Shown: positions 53,907 to 63,840, counted from the first letter of the stretch. The stretch: DNA of 64,000 bases from Dyella jiangningensis (GCF_003264855.1 NZ_NFZS01000002.1:62001-126000), one strand, 5' to 3'. Notes: generated from the letters alone by a model not told the origin. Made by a program: numbers and translations.

Positions 53907-55820
53907 CTCGCTCGACTGACCGCCCTCGTGCTGCTTGGCCTTGTTGCCGTGCTGCCGCCCGTACACGCAGCCGATGCCGCGCCACCCGACGTCAGCCAGA
54001 CCTGGCAGATGCTGGATTACCTGGCGGTCGACTACGCCGGTGCGGTCCGGCAGGGTCAGGTAGTCAGCACGTCCGAGTACGAGGAAATGCGCGAGTTCGC
54101 GCGCCACGCGCGCGACAAGGTCGATGCCCTGCCACCGTCACCCGCATCGCCAGCGTTGCGGACACAGGCAGACCAGCTCGTCACGCTCATCGACGGCAAG
54201 GCCACCGAAGCCGACGTGGCGCGCCAGGCGCATGCCCTGGCGAATGCGTTGCTGCAGGCGTATCCCGTGCCGACCGCACCTGCGCACGCGCCCGATCTCG
54301 CGCGCGGCGCCATGCTGTACCAGGCCCAGTGCGCTGCCTGCCACGGGGCCACCGGGCATGGCGACGGCCCTGCCGGCCTGCAGCTCACGCCGCGCCCGAT
54401 CGACTTCACCGACCCCGCCCGCGCCGATCAGCGCAGCGTGCTTTCGCTCTACGAAGTGATCACCCAGGGCGTCGCCGACACGCCGATGGCCAGCTACAAG
54501 ACGACGCTTTCCGACGACGATCGCTGGGCGCTTGCCTATTACGTGGGAACCCTGGCCTACGCGGATGCATCCCAGCGCGGCGCGCAGGCATGGGAGCAGG
54601 ACGCCAGGGCGCGCGGCGCGATTGCCTCGCCCAGCGAACTGGCGCGCGCCCGCGTCAGCGAACTCGCTGAAACCGTCGGCGCGGACCAGGCGCGGCTGAT
54701 CATCGGCTATCTGCGCGCGCACCCCGATGCCGTACACCAGGCGCTGGAAGGTGTTCCGCTGGCGCGTGCGCGCCTGTCGGCGAGCCTGGACGCCTATCGC
54801 CGCGGTTCCGGCGACGAGGCGCAGCAGCTCGCCCTGTCCGCCTATCTCGACGGCATCGAACCGGTGGAAGCGCGACTCGACGCCCGTGACAGCGCCTTGC
54901 GCTCGCGTATCGAAACGGCGATGGGAGCCTACCGCACCGCCCTTTCCAGAACAGGCAACCAGGAAGCGGTCGCCAGCCAGGCGCATGCCATCGACGGCAT
55001 GCTCGAACAGGCGCATCAGCTGCTGATAGCCGCTGCCGCGAGCCCGGCAGCGACATTCATCGGCGCGCTGACCATTCTCGTGCGCGAAGGCCTGGAAGCC
55101 CTGCTGGTGGTGGTCGCCCTGCTCGCCTTCCTGCGCAAGGCGGATCGGCACGACGCAACGCGCTACGTGCATGCCGGCTGGACGCTGGCGTTGCTCGCGG
55201 GCGCCATCACCTGGGGCGTCGCCAGCTATGCCATCAGCATCAGCGGCGCCAGTCGCGAGTTGACCGAAGGCCTTTCCTCACTGTTCGCCGCCGCCGTGCT
55301 GCTGGGTGTCGGACTGTGGATGCACCAGAAGAGCATCGGCGGACGCTGGCAGTCGTATCTCAAGGCGAAGATGGCCACGGCGCTGGACCGCAAGTCGGCC
55401 TGGTTCGTGTTCGGCCTGACCTTCATTTCGGTGTATCGCGAAGTCTTCGAGACGATCCTGTTCTATACGGCGCTGTGGAACGAAGGCCAGGGCGCATGGC
55501 TGCTGGCCGGGCTCGTCACGGGCGCCGTGTTGCTGGCAGGCATCGCATGGCTGCTGCTGCGCAGCAGCCGTCGTCTGCCGCTCGGTACGTTCTTCTCGGT
55601 CAGTTCGGCCGTCATCGCCGTGCTTGCCGTGGTGCTCACCGGCAAGGGCGTCGCTGCCCTGCAGGAAGCGGGCTGGACCGCCGTCACCACGGCGCCCGCG
55701 CCATCGATCGACTGGCTGGGCATCTATCCGACCTGGCAGTCGCTGCTGGCGCAGCTTGCCGTCACGCTGATGCTGGTCGCCGGCTTCGCCCTCAACCGCT
55801 GGCGTGCGCGAGTTGCCTGA
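53889..55820 (+). CDS. FTR1-family iron permease with cytochrome c domain
   Basis: A 643-residue protein: signal peptide (to about residue 27), a periplasmic part with a cytochrome c haem site CAACH (148-152) and possible Met ligand in DTPMASYKTT, then seven membrane helices with two Fe-binding motifs, REGLEALL (about 397) and YREVFETILF (about 516). It resembles EfeU/FTR1 permeases that take up iron after oxidation; the fused cytochrome could supply that oxidation. The start is uncertain; two ATGs lie inside the Fur box and no clear Shine-Dalgarno is visible, so a leaderless message is possible. Confidence 0.9.
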   Translation: MRMTRILARLTALVLLGLVAVLPPVHAADAAPPDVSQTWQMLDYLAVDYAGAVRQGQVVSTSEYEEMREFARHARDKVDALPPSPASPALRTQADQLVTLIDGKATEADVARQAHALANALLQAYPVPTAPAHAPDLARGAMLYQAQCAACHGATGHGDGPAGLQLTPRPIDFTDPARADQRSVLSLYEVITQGVADTPMASYKTTLSDDDRWALAYYVGTLAYADASQRGAQAWEQDARARGAIASPSELARARVSELAETVGADQARLIIGYLRAHPDAVHQALEGVPLARARLSASLDAYRRGSGDEAQQLALSAYLDGIEPVEARLDARDSALRSRIETAMGAYRTALSRTGNQEAVASQAHAIDGMLEQAHQLLIAAAASPAATFIGALTILVREGLEALLVVVALLAFLRKADRHDATRYVHAGWTLALLAGAITWGVASYAISISGASRELTEGLSSLFAAAVLLGVGLWMHQKSIGGRWQSYLKAKMATALDRKSAWFVFGLTFISVYREVFETILFYTALWNEGQGAWLLAGLVTGAVLLAGIAWLLLRSSRRLPLGTFFSVSSAVIAVLAVVLTGKGVAALQEAGWTAVTTAPAPSIDWLGIYPTWQSLLAQLAVTLMLVAGFALNRWRARVA

Positions 55821-55875
55821 CGCATCCAGGCGGCATTCCGTCGTAACGTGGCGGCATGCTTCTGCCCTCGCACAT

Positions 55876-55955
55876 GTAGGAGCGCACCCAGTGCGCGACC
55901 CCAGCGCCCCAATGGCACGCGCTGCAGGTCCGTCGCGCACAGGGTGCGCTCCCAC
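55876..55955. repeat. Inverted REP pair (BIME-like)
   Basis: GGAGCGCACCCAGTGCGCG (from 55879) is mirrored by GTCGCGCACAGGGTGCGC (from 55932) with one mismatch over about 21 bases and about 32 bases between arms. This is the usual form of the xanthomonad/pseudomonad REP pairs in intergenic DNA. Only one copy is in this window. Confidence 0.65.
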
Positions 55956-56003
55956 AAGAGAAGAGGGGAGACATATCTCACTGTGCGCGAGCCACCACTT
56001 ACT

Positions 56004-56026
56004 CCCTCTCCCCTTTGGGGAGAGGG
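56004..56026. terminator. Strong hairpin between convergent genes
   Basis: CCCTCTCCCC-TTT-GGGGAGAGGG is a perfect 10-pair stem with a 3-base loop, followed by TTGGGGTGAGGGG. It lies between the ends of the FTR1 gene and the GH92 gene and can serve both. It has the form of a dispersed Xanthomonadales hairpin. Confidence 0.7.
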
Positions 56027-56077
56027 TTGGGGTGAGGGGCGGGTGTTCGCGACAGACTCACCTACTTCACGGACCAG

Positions 56078-59000
56078 TCAATGCACTGCCGGCAAGCCAA
56101 GCCACTCGATTTCGGACAGCGCCACATCCTTCGCGCCGACCACACGCCAACGGTAATACGTGTAGTCGCCGGGCTCAGCCACCGCAAAGGCGCGCGTCTG
56201 GCGCCGCCACGGGAAAACTTCGTTGCGACGGCGATCCACCGTCTTCCAATGCTTGCCGTCGGATGACGCTTCCAGCGTCCAGTCGCGCGGATCGTGGCCA
56301 TCCTTCGCCGAGGACGTGAGCGTATACATCGCCACGCGATGCGCCGCATCGAAATGCACCTGCACGTTCGGCGACTTGCCGTGCAGCGTGGCTTCGGTAT
56401 CGGAGATGTTGTCGCTCAGCGCACGCGCTGCCTCCGGATCACCCTCGACGGTGACCGTACCCTTGGCCGCGTCTGCCAGGTCGACCCAGGGCGACGGCGC
56501 GTTCGAACCCGTGGTTACCGAAGGCAAGCCGGCGTCTTCGCCAGCGCCCCAATGCGAAGGCTCGGAACCCATGTCGAACACCAGCGCGGCACCCTGGGTC
56601 AGGTCGGCGTGGCTGAGCCAGCTGCGCTCATACGGTTTGCCGTTGAGCGTCACGCGCTGGATGTAGCGATTGCGATCGCTGACCTTCGGTGCGCGAACGT
56701 CGATGGTCTTGCCGTTTTCCAGATGGATCACCATGTGCGGGAAATACGGCGCGCCGATCGCATAGGTCGGCGTACCCATGCGCAACGGATAGAAGCCCGC
56801 CGCGCTGAACAGCCACCACCCGGACATTTCGCCGTTGTCCTCGTCGCCCGGGTAACCCTGCCCGATTTCGTCGCCCACGTAGAGGCGGGACAACGCATCG
56901 CGCACCTTGTCCTGCGTCTTCCACGGCTGGCCGGCCAGGTCGTACATGTAGAGGATGTGGTGCGACGGCTGGTTGCTGTGGCCGTACTGGCCCATGCGTA
57001 CGTCGCGCGCCTCGAGCATTTCGTGGATCACGTCGCCATAGGCGCCGACGTTGAAATCGTTGCCGGCGGCGAAGAACGCATCGAGCTTCTTGACCAGGCC
57101 GTCGCGACCGCCGTACAGGTTCGCCAGGCCTTGCCCATCCTGCACGCTGTCGAACGACATGTTCCAGGCATTGGTCTCGGTGTAGTCACCGCCCCAGGCC
57201 TTGGGATCGAACTGCGCCGCGTCGGTGCGCCACGTGCCATCCGGCTTTCGGCCCACGAAGAAACCGAGCTGCGGATTGAACAGATGGGCGTAGCCCAGCG
57301 AGCGGCCACGGAAATAGCGTGCGTCTTCCGCATAGTGACTGGCGTAGGGGTCTTTGCCGTCATGCCCATCGGCCAGACTCTGCGCGAGTTCGCCGATGCC
57401 GAAGTCGTTGAGGTAGCCGGCCATCGACCACGACAGGCCTTCATCGGTGCTGTTGTCGACATAACCGTGGAACACCGAGCGCTCGATGCCCTTGCGACCT
57501 GCGCCCGGAACGTCGCTGGGCACCGTCGCGTCCTTCAACGCGGCCTGGTAGAACGAGCGCACATCGAAGTTGCGCACGCCCTTGTTCCATGCATCGGCGA
57601 AGGCCACGTCTGCGCTGGTGCCCACCATGAGGTCGGCGAAACCGGGCGACGACCAGCGCGCGATCCAGCCGCCATCGCGATACTGCTGCACGAAGCCATC
57701 GATCATCTCGCCGGCACGCTCCGGCGTGAGCAATACGTAAGCCGGCCATGCGGTGCGATAGGTGTCCCACAGGCCATTGTTGACGTAGGGCTTGCCGGCA
57801 AGCACACGTGCACCCGTCCGGGTGGGCGTGTCGGCGCCGGCCTTCGCCGAGAACGGACTGGCGTAGTGATAGTCCGGATGGTCCGCCGTGCCGGTGTTCT
57901 CGAACGCCTCGTTGGGATACAGGAAGAGGCGATACAGGTTGGAATAAAGCTGGCGCTTGTCGGCAGCGCTGGCATCGGGCAGCTCCACGCGACCCAGCAG
58001 TTCGTCCCAGCGTGCCGCTGCGCGTGCCTGCACGCTGTCGAAGGTATCGCCCGGCGCGATCTCCATCGCGAGGTTGCGCTTTGCCTGTTCGACGCTGATG
58101 AGCGAGGTGGCGATGCGCATCGTCACCGTCTTTTCTTGCCGCGTGTCGAAGCCGTACCACGCAGCAACATGGTCACGGCCCTGCCCTTCCAGTCGACCGC
58201 TGTCCGTGACCGGACGGTCGAACGTCGCATAAAAAAACAACCGCGTCGCACCAGTAGAGAGGCGACTGGCGACATCCGAATAGCCACTGATGCTCGAGTG
58301 GGGGGTATCGAGCACGACGCTTCCGTGATCGTCGCGGTTGTCAAAAACGAGCTGCGAGCGATCGCCCGCAAACGTGAAACGAAGCATGGCCGCGCGGCTG
58401 GTCGGCGTCATCGCCGCCACGATGCCGTTGTCGAAGCGAACCTGGTAGAGGTCCGCACGCGCCGTCTCGTGATCGTGGGTGAACGGCAACGCGCGCTGCG
58501 CGCGATCGAGCGCAGGAGCGCCGGTGGCGGCTGCCGCAGGCATCACCTGGAACGTCTGGCGGTCACCCATCCACGGGCTGGGCTCGTGGCTCAGCGCAAA
58601 GGCTTCGATGCGCGGATGATTGTTGGCATCGTTGCGCTCCTGGTACTGGTAGATCCAGTTGGAGCCCGCGTTGGTGGTCGGCGTCCAGAAGTTGAAGCCA
58701 TGCGGCGTGGCCACCGCGGGAAAATTGTTGCCACGCGAAAACCGGCTGTTCGCGTTGCTGCCGCGCCGCGTTTCCACATAGTTGTGCGGTGCCATCGTCG
58801 CGTCGGCGACGGCTTCGTCGCCCAGACGCAGATCGTCGAGATAGCCGTGAAACGCCGCGCTGCCGGCCGGCGCATCGGCCACCAGCTCGATCGCTTTCAC
58901 GGTCTTGCCCGCGGCGACCTGGCCCAGGTCGATATCCAGCGCGTTCCACTGGTTGTCGTGCAGCACACGCGAGCCACCCTGCGCCGAGGCGTTGGCCGCG

Positions 59001-59485
59001 ATGCGGTGCTGGTCGCGCGCTTCCGTCGCCGACAATCGCGAACCGTCGTCCAACAGCAGGTCCACGGCGACATATTGCGCCGCGTCGCCAGGCCCCTTGT
59101 CCGGACGCACCGGGAAGATCACGTACGAGAGATGCGTGCGCGGCGTCACCGCCTGCTTGATCTTGAAGAGCGTGACGCGACGCGGCCCCGGCTTGCCGGC
59201 TGTTTCCGCGTCGTAACGCAAGGCGTGCGTGCCGGTGAAGCCGACGTTCGCGGCGGCCGTGAGGACCTCCTCCTTGCTCGGTCCCTGCGCGACCCGCGCC
59301 GCCCAGCCGGCGGCACGCCCGGCCATCAGCGAGGCGTCGCCTTGCTCGAAGGAATTCGAAAATGACTGGCTGGCAGCAGCCGCATCAGCGAAGGCGCAGG
59401 AGCAGGCAAGCGTGACCATCGCCGCACATGCGGACTGCCTCCATCGATGCGTCGCCACAGGATGCCTCGTCGATGCCTTGCTCAT
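56078..59485 (-). CDS. GH92 alpha-mannosidase with C-terminal discoidin-type domain
   Basis: A 1135-residue secreted glycosidase. After a signal peptide (ACAAMVTLACSCAFADA) comes a non-catalytic N-terminal domain (about 30-250, with SFSNSFEQGDASLM), then the GH92 catalytic part with RGSNANSRFSRGNNFPAVATPHGFNFWTP, WDTYRTAWPAYVLL and GYPGDEDNGEMSGWWLFSAAGFYP holding the acid and base carboxylates. The last 110 residues form a F5/8 type C (CBM32-like) sugar-binding domain. It should remove terminal alpha-mannose with calcium, probably in the periplasm. It is downstream of the second GH92 gene in one operon. Confidence 0.92.
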   Translation of the reverse strand: MSKASTRHPVATHRWRQSACAAMVTLACSCAFADAAAASQSFSNSFEQGDASLMAGRAAGWAARVAQGPSKEEVLTAAANVGFTGTHALRYDAETAGKPGPRRVTLFKIKQAVTPRTHLSYVIFPVRPDKGPGDAAQYVAVDLLLDDGSRLSATEARDQHRIAANASAQGGSRVLHDNQWNALDIDLGQVAAGKTVKAIELVADAPAGSAAFHGYLDDLRLGDEAVADATMAPHNYVETRRGSNANSRFSRGNNFPAVATPHGFNFWTPTTNAGSNWIYQYQERNDANNHPRIEAFALSHEPSPWMGDRQTFQVMPAAAATGAPALDRAQRALPFTHDHETARADLYQVRFDNGIVAAMTPTSRAAMLRFTFAGDRSQLVFDNRDDHGSVVLDTPHSSISGYSDVASRLSTGATRLFFYATFDRPVTDSGRLEGQGRDHVAAWYGFDTRQEKTVTMRIATSLISVEQAKRNLAMEIAPGDTFDSVQARAAARWDELLGRVELPDASAADKRQLYSNLYRLFLYPNEAFENTGTADHPDYHYASPFSAKAGADTPTRTGARVLAGKPYVNNGLWDTYRTAWPAYVLLTPERAGEMIDGFVQQYRDGGWIARWSSPGFADLMVGTSADVAFADAWNKGVRNFDVRSFYQAALKDATVPSDVPGAGRKGIERSVFHGYVDNSTDEGLSWSMAGYLNDFGIGELAQSLADGHDGKDPYASHYAEDARYFRGRSLGYAHLFNPQLGFFVGRKPDGTWRTDAAQFDPKAWGGDYTETNAWNMSFDSVQDGQGLANLYGGRDGLVKKLDAFFAAGNDFNVGAYGDVIHEMLEARDVRMGQYGHSNQPSHHILYMYDLAGQPWKTQDKVRDALSRLYVGDEIGQGYPGDEDNGEMSGWWLFSAAGFYPLRMGTPTYAIGAPYFPHMVIHLENGKTIDVRAPKVSDRNRYIQRVTLNGKPYERSWLSHADLTQGAALVFDMGSEPSHWGAGEDAGLPSVTTGSNAPSPWVDLADAAKGTVTVEGDPEAARALSDNISDTEATLHGKSPNVQVHFDAAHRVAMYTLTSSAKDGHDPRDWTLEASSDGKHWKTVDRRRNEVFPWRRQTRAFAVAEPGDYTYYRWRVVGAKDVALSEIEWLGLPAVH

Positions 59486-59543
59486 CACGCTCTCCCCTTG
59501 CCTTCTATCCATGACCCAAACAGAAACGCCTTCGTGCTTCGCC

Positions 59544-61961
59544 TCAACCTTGCGGTGGCGGGAACGACGGCGGAGCCTTCGAGCTATCCGCACCCCAGTG
59601 CGGATTCGCTTGTGCACGCAGATCGAAATACAGCCGACCGCCCTCGGTGGCGAAACGCGCCGACAACCAGGGGCTGTCGTGCGACTTGCCGTCGACCGTC
59701 AGCGCATGGACGAATGGCGTATCGGCCGATGCGCCCGGCGCATCGATGGTCACGTCGCCATTCGAGCGGTGCACCCGCGCATGAGGAAACAGCGGGCTAC
59801 CGATCACCAGCTCCGCCCGGCCCGGAATCGCCGGATACAGGCCAAGCGCGGACCACACGTACCAGGACGACATCTCGCCGAGATCGTCATTGCCCGGAAT
59901 ACCCTCCGGCGCGTTCTTCCACAGCGTGTTCACCACGATGCGCACCGCTTCCTGCGTCTTGTACGGCTGGCCCGCGAACGCATACAACCACGGCGTGCCC
60001 ACCGATGGCTCGTTGTCCAGCTCCGCATGCAACGGACCGGCACCCGTCAGTGCCCAGTGGCCCTGGTCGTCATGGAAGAAGCGATCCAATCGCTCGATCG
60101 CCTTTGCGCGTCCGCCCATGCGATCGAACAGCCCTTGCACATCGAACGGCACCATCCACAGGTAGACCGAGGCGCTTCCCTCGACGAAGCCATCCTCCGT
60201 GTCGGGTGCGAACACCGGCCAGCTGCCATCGGCATTGCGGTTCTGGATATAGCCGGCGCCAGGCGTTGCCGTGGGGTTGTACAGGTTGCGCCAGTAGCCG
60301 GCCCGCGCGAGGAAGCGCCGCTCGCCGTCGTGGTCACCGGCGCGTGCTGCGAGCTGGGACAGCGCAAAGTCCGCCGTGGCGTCTTCCAGCGTCTCGGCCG
60401 CGCCACCCCACGAATGCGATGTCGTGGCGATGTAGTGCAGCGAAAGCCACTGGTCCAGCGATGGACGCTGGCCAACGCACTCCACGTTGCACCCGTCATC
60501 GGACAGGTCGTGTGCCGTCGGCTCCGTCGCGGCCTTGGCCAGCGACGCATACGCGCCCCGCAGGTCGAACGCATGGCCGCCGAAGGCATCGATCGCCGCA
60601 AGCGACGGCACCGCAGGATCACCGCTCATCACGTGCGTCCCGCCGTTGTTGTGCGTCCAGCGATCCCACTCGCCATTGTTCTGCTTTGCCTGGTTGTAGA
60701 GCGACTGCGCGATATCGCTGCCCACGTCGGGATACAGCCAGGTCAGCAGCTGCAGCTGCGAGCGGTAGACATCCCATCCGGAGAAGTTGGCGTACTGCTG
60801 GTGCTGCCCGCCTTCGACGCGATGCAGCTGCTGGTCGAATCCGCGATATTCGCCGTTGACGTCGCTGAACACATTCGGATGCAGCAGCGAGTGATACAGC
60901 GCGGTATAGAACGTGGTGCGCTGCTCGTCGCTGCCACCGGTGACGTCGATCTTCGACAACGCCTGGTTCCATGCCTCGCGCGCCTTGGCTCGCACACGCG
61001 AGATATCGGTGCCCGCAGGGATCTCCGCCTTCAGGTTGGCCCGCGCATTCGCCAGGCTCACATAGGAAATGCCCACCCGCACGTGCACCGGCTTGCCGTC
61101 CGGGCGAAAGCCCAGCCACACCCCGGAGCCCTTGCCGGTGCCGGGAAACCCCTTGTCGTCATAGTTGGTGCCGCCGCTGGCCGTCGCCGCCTTCGGCTTG
61201 AGATCGCCGTCGTGCCAGGCGCCATGCTCGACGATGGGCTGGTCGAACTCGGCGATGAAGTAGAGCGTGTAATAGCTGCGCTGGTCGGCCTTGGCCAGGT
61301 AGCCGCAGAAGTTGCCGCTGGTCACCGAACCCGTGACCTCGCGCGACGACGCATCGACGGCGACGCTCGCGTCGCTGCTGCCCACTTCCGAATCCGACGC
61401 GCGAATGAGCAGGTTGGCGGCTTGCCCGGCAGGAAACGCAAAACTCGCCATGCCGCTCCGCGTGGCGGCCGCCAACTCAACCTGCACGCCGTTGGCCAGG
61501 CGAACGCGATAATCGCCCGCCCTGGCCTGTTCATCGGCGTGGGAGAAATCGCTGGCGTAGACGCTGTCCGTGAGGTCCGCCGACGGCGAACTCGTCACCG
61601 GCGATGTCACCGGCATGAAGGGAATGTCGCCACCCGCGCCACGGCAACCCGCACCCGAAAGGTGCGTGAGGCTGAAACCACGAATGCGCGTGGCGTCGTA
61701 TTGATAGCCGCTGGGCGACGCCGCGCGCGCATGCGTGCCCTTGGTGTTCTCGGGACTCCACTGCAGCATGCCGAACGGCAGCACGACGCCGGGGAAGGTG
61801 TTGCCGCCATGACGGCTGCCGATCAACGGATTGACTTCATCGACCGGTTGCTTCGCCTCGCCGGCCATCACGGCACCCGCAAGCAGACACGCTGCGCCAC
61901 TGGCGAATGCCAGGCTCGCGCCACGCCGGACGCGCCAACCCAAGGACAGCCCCTGCCTCAT
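59544..61961 (-). CDS. GH92 alpha-mannosidase
   Basis: An 805-residue secreted GH92 enzyme: signal peptide (GASLAFASGAACLLAGAVMA), N-terminal sandwich with VNPLIGSRHGGNTFPGVVLPFGM, catalytic landmarks FSGWDVYRSQLQLLTWLYP and GIPGNDDLGEMSSWYVWSALGLYP. It lacks the extra terminal domains of its downstream neighbour, so the two probably act on different linkages or on the same glycan in sequence. GGGGAGAGGG precedes the ATG. A LacI-type operator lies about 45 bases upstream, suggesting induction by mannose oligosaccharides. Confidence 0.93.
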   Translation of the reverse strand: MRQGLSLGWRVRRGASLAFASGAACLLAGAVMAGEAKQPVDEVNPLIGSRHGGNTFPGVVLPFGMLQWSPENTKGTHARAASPSGYQYDATRIRGFSLTHLSGAGCRGAGGDIPFMPVTSPVTSSPSADLTDSVYASDFSHADEQARAGDYRVRLANGVQVELAAATRSGMASFAFPAGQAANLLIRASDSEVGSSDASVAVDASSREVTGSVTSGNFCGYLAKADQRSYYTLYFIAEFDQPIVEHGAWHDGDLKPKAATASGGTNYDDKGFPGTGKGSGVWLGFRPDGKPVHVRVGISYVSLANARANLKAEIPAGTDISRVRAKAREAWNQALSKIDVTGGSDEQRTTFYTALYHSLLHPNVFSDVNGEYRGFDQQLHRVEGGQHQQYANFSGWDVYRSQLQLLTWLYPDVGSDIAQSLYNQAKQNNGEWDRWTHNNGGTHVMSGDPAVPSLAAIDAFGGHAFDLRGAYASLAKAATEPTAHDLSDDGCNVECVGQRPSLDQWLSLHYIATTSHSWGGAAETLEDATADFALSQLAARAGDHDGERRFLARAGYWRNLYNPTATPGAGYIQNRNADGSWPVFAPDTEDGFVEGSASVYLWMVPFDVQGLFDRMGGRAKAIERLDRFFHDDQGHWALTGAGPLHAELDNEPSVGTPWLYAFAGQPYKTQEAVRIVVNTLWKNAPEGIPGNDDLGEMSSWYVWSALGLYPAIPGRAELVIGSPLFPHARVHRSNGDVTIDAPGASADTPFVHALTVDGKSHDSPWLSARFATEGGRLYFDLRAQANPHWGADSSKAPPSFPPPQG

Positions 61962-62004
61962 CGCCCTCTCCCCATCGGCAGGCGCGCCAGCCGATTTCCC
62001 GCGG

Positions 62005-62018
62005 TTAAATCGATCTAA
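62005..62018. promoter_or_regulatory. LacI-type operator upstream of GH92 genes
   Basis: TTAAATCGATCTAA is a 14-base palindrome with one mismatched pair and a central CG, the usual LacI-family shape. It is 44 bases upstream of the GH92 start. Its half-site differs from that of the keto-glycoside operators, so another LacI protein probably binds it. Confidence 0.55.
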
Positions 62019-62209
62019 ACACAACCACCAAAAAAAGGCGAAGAGTTTCCGAGTGCGGCCGGTTGCGGCCCGATCATCGAAACTGATGCCCGCCGCAACT
62101 CTAACCCGTTTTCGCCGGATCATGCTTGCTGCGTTGCGCAAAACAGCGGCTGCCGTCGCTGCCGCGATGGCAGAACGCGCTCAAGGCGCACGGATCTCGT
62201 CGTGAAGAA

Positions 62210-63265
62210 TCAGCGGAGCCCTGTGGAGGGAACGACCTGCCGCAGCTCGATCACCTGCGCCGATTGATAGCCATGTGGATGCATCGATTGCCATCGCCAG
62301 GCATCGGCGCACATGCGCACGAGATCGTGCTGCGCACGCCAGCCAAGCGCCTTCTCCGCACGCGAAGGATCAGCCCAGACTTCCGCGACATCGCCAGGGC
62401 GGCGATCGACGATCTCGTAAGGCACCCGGCAGCCCGACACATGTTCGAAGGCCGAGACCACCTCGAGCACGCTGTAGCCGCGGCCAGTGCCGAGATTGAG
62501 TACATGGCAACCACCGTGGCGCAGCAGCTGCAGGGCCTTGGCGTGCGCGTCGGCCAGATCCATCACGTGGATGTAGTCGCGCACGCCCGTGCCGTCACGC
62601 GTGGGATAGTCACCGCCGAACACGTGCAATCGTTCCTGCAGGCCTGCGGCAACCTGCGAGACGTAAGGCATCAGGTTGGTCGGGACGCCGCACGGATCCT
62701 CGCCCATCAAGCCGCTGGGGTGCGCTCCCGCCGGGTTGAAATAGCGAAGGATCGTGGCGCTGAACGAGGGACGCGCATCGCACACCTCTTCGATCAACTG
62801 CTCCATCACCAGCTTGGAATGGCTGTATGGGTTGCATGCGCGCAAGGGAGCGTCTTCGCTGATGGGCACGACGTCGGGATCGCCATACACCGCGGCCGAC
62901 GAACTGAACACCAGTCGCTGCACGCCGGTCGCCTGCATGGCCTGCAGCAATGTGATCGTGCCGGCGACGTTGTTGTCGAAGTAGAGCAACGGAAACCGGC
63001 AGCTCTCGCTCATGATCTTCAACGCGGCGAAATGCATGACCGCATCGAAGCCCGTGGCGAGCACGGCCTCCAGCGATTCCCTGTCGCGGATGTCGCCTTC
63101 GACGAAACGCACGCTGGCACCGCTCAACTGGCGGATGTGGTCCACGGCGGATATCGATCCATGGCAGAGGTTGTCGTAGATGACGACCTCGTGCCCCTGC
63201 TCGATCAATGCCACGCACGTGTGGCTCCCGATATAGCCGGCACCGCCGCAAACAAGCACTTTCAT
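62210..63265 (-). CDS. galE: UDP-glucose 4-epimerase
   Basis: A 351-residue extended SDR enzyme that interconverts UDP-glucose and UDP-galactose. NAD site GGAGYIGSHTCVALIEQG at residues 7-24, catalytic Ser in FSSSAAVYG and the Tyr-Lys pair in YSHSKLVMEQ; substrate region ILRYFNPAGAHPSGLMGEDP is close to GalE. GGAGAGACC precedes the ATG. It is divergent from the polysaccharide export gene at the right edge and probably supplies its sugar nucleotide. Confidence 0.92.
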   Translation of the reverse strand: MKVLVCGGAGYIGSHTCVALIEQGHEVVIYDNLCHGSISAVDHIRQLSGASVRFVEGDIRDRESLEAVLATGFDAVMHFAALKIMSESCRFPLLYFDNNVAGTITLLQAMQATGVQRLVFSSSAAVYGDPDVVPISEDAPLRACNPYSHSKLVMEQLIEEVCDARPSFSATILRYFNPAGAHPSGLMGEDPCGVPTNLMPYVSQVAAGLQERLHVFGGDYPTRDGTGVRDYIHVMDLADAHAKALQLLRHGGCHVLNLGTGRGYSVLEVVSAFEHVSGCRVPYEIVDRRPGDVAEVWADPSRAEKALGWRAQHDLVRMCADAWRWQSMHPHGYQSAQVIELRQVVPSTGLR

Positions 63266-63840
63266 AGGTCTCTCCGCCGGTCGGTTGATCCGCGAATGAG
63301 GCATCCCTTCCTTGAACATGGATCGCGTTTCGAACGTCCTATACGACGAATCTCATTGGACGTATATACGCCTTAGCAAATATCGCGGATCAGCTGAACC
63401 CAGCCCGATCAGGAGGCGATCTCTCGTCGCAAGAGGCAACGTAGACGCGATCAAGCAACGCGCATCGTGTGCGTGAAAACATAATGAAGTCGACGTACTT
63501 CCGTGCCACTCAAGGCAATCTCGTTTTCTTCAGGCGACATAGCGCGTGCAACGCAACGCGATCGTGCGGCAATGATTCAGGCAGCACCTCTATTTGTAAT
63601 GCTGCGTTCATGCTTTTTATGGCATCACATGTCGCCCTTCTAAATAACCTGCAAAGCCAGGGTTATGTAAGCGGAAGGCCACGCTTGGAAACGTGCCTGT
63701 GCTCGCTCTCCACGCCAGCCCTCCTTCGACCGTTCAGCCGAGCTGAACCTTAATTGCGAGCTCCCGGTGTGCCGACGTATGGCGGCGCCCATGGCACACC
63801 ATTGCTCGTGGAAGGCCTTCTGAATAAGGAGCCAGTGACC
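63266..63840. other. Lower-GC leader of the polysaccharide locus
   Basis: A 575-base gap between galE and the export gene with clearly lower G+C than anywhere else in the window, especially 63320-63380 and 63540-63680. It holds an inverted repeat and presumably a long untranslated leader. A 94-codon frame at 63469-63753 has atypical composition and is not supported as a gene. Confidence 0.6.
63334..63363. promoter_or_regulatory. Inverted repeat upstream of galE
   Basis: ACGTCC and GGACGT frame 18 bases of A+T-rich sequence 69 bases upstream of galE, next to TATATACG. It could be a regulator site. Short arms make this weak. Confidence 0.3.

Noticed and set aside
56294-59365. A 1023-codon plus-strand frame opposite the GH92 gene
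   Set aside because: Codon-complement shadow of a clear glycosidase gene, with no domain and Arg/His-rich composition.
63469-63753. A 94-codon frame in the leader of the polysaccharide gene
   Set aside because: Atypical amino-acid make-up, no ribosome site, no recognisable domain; more likely non-coding leader.
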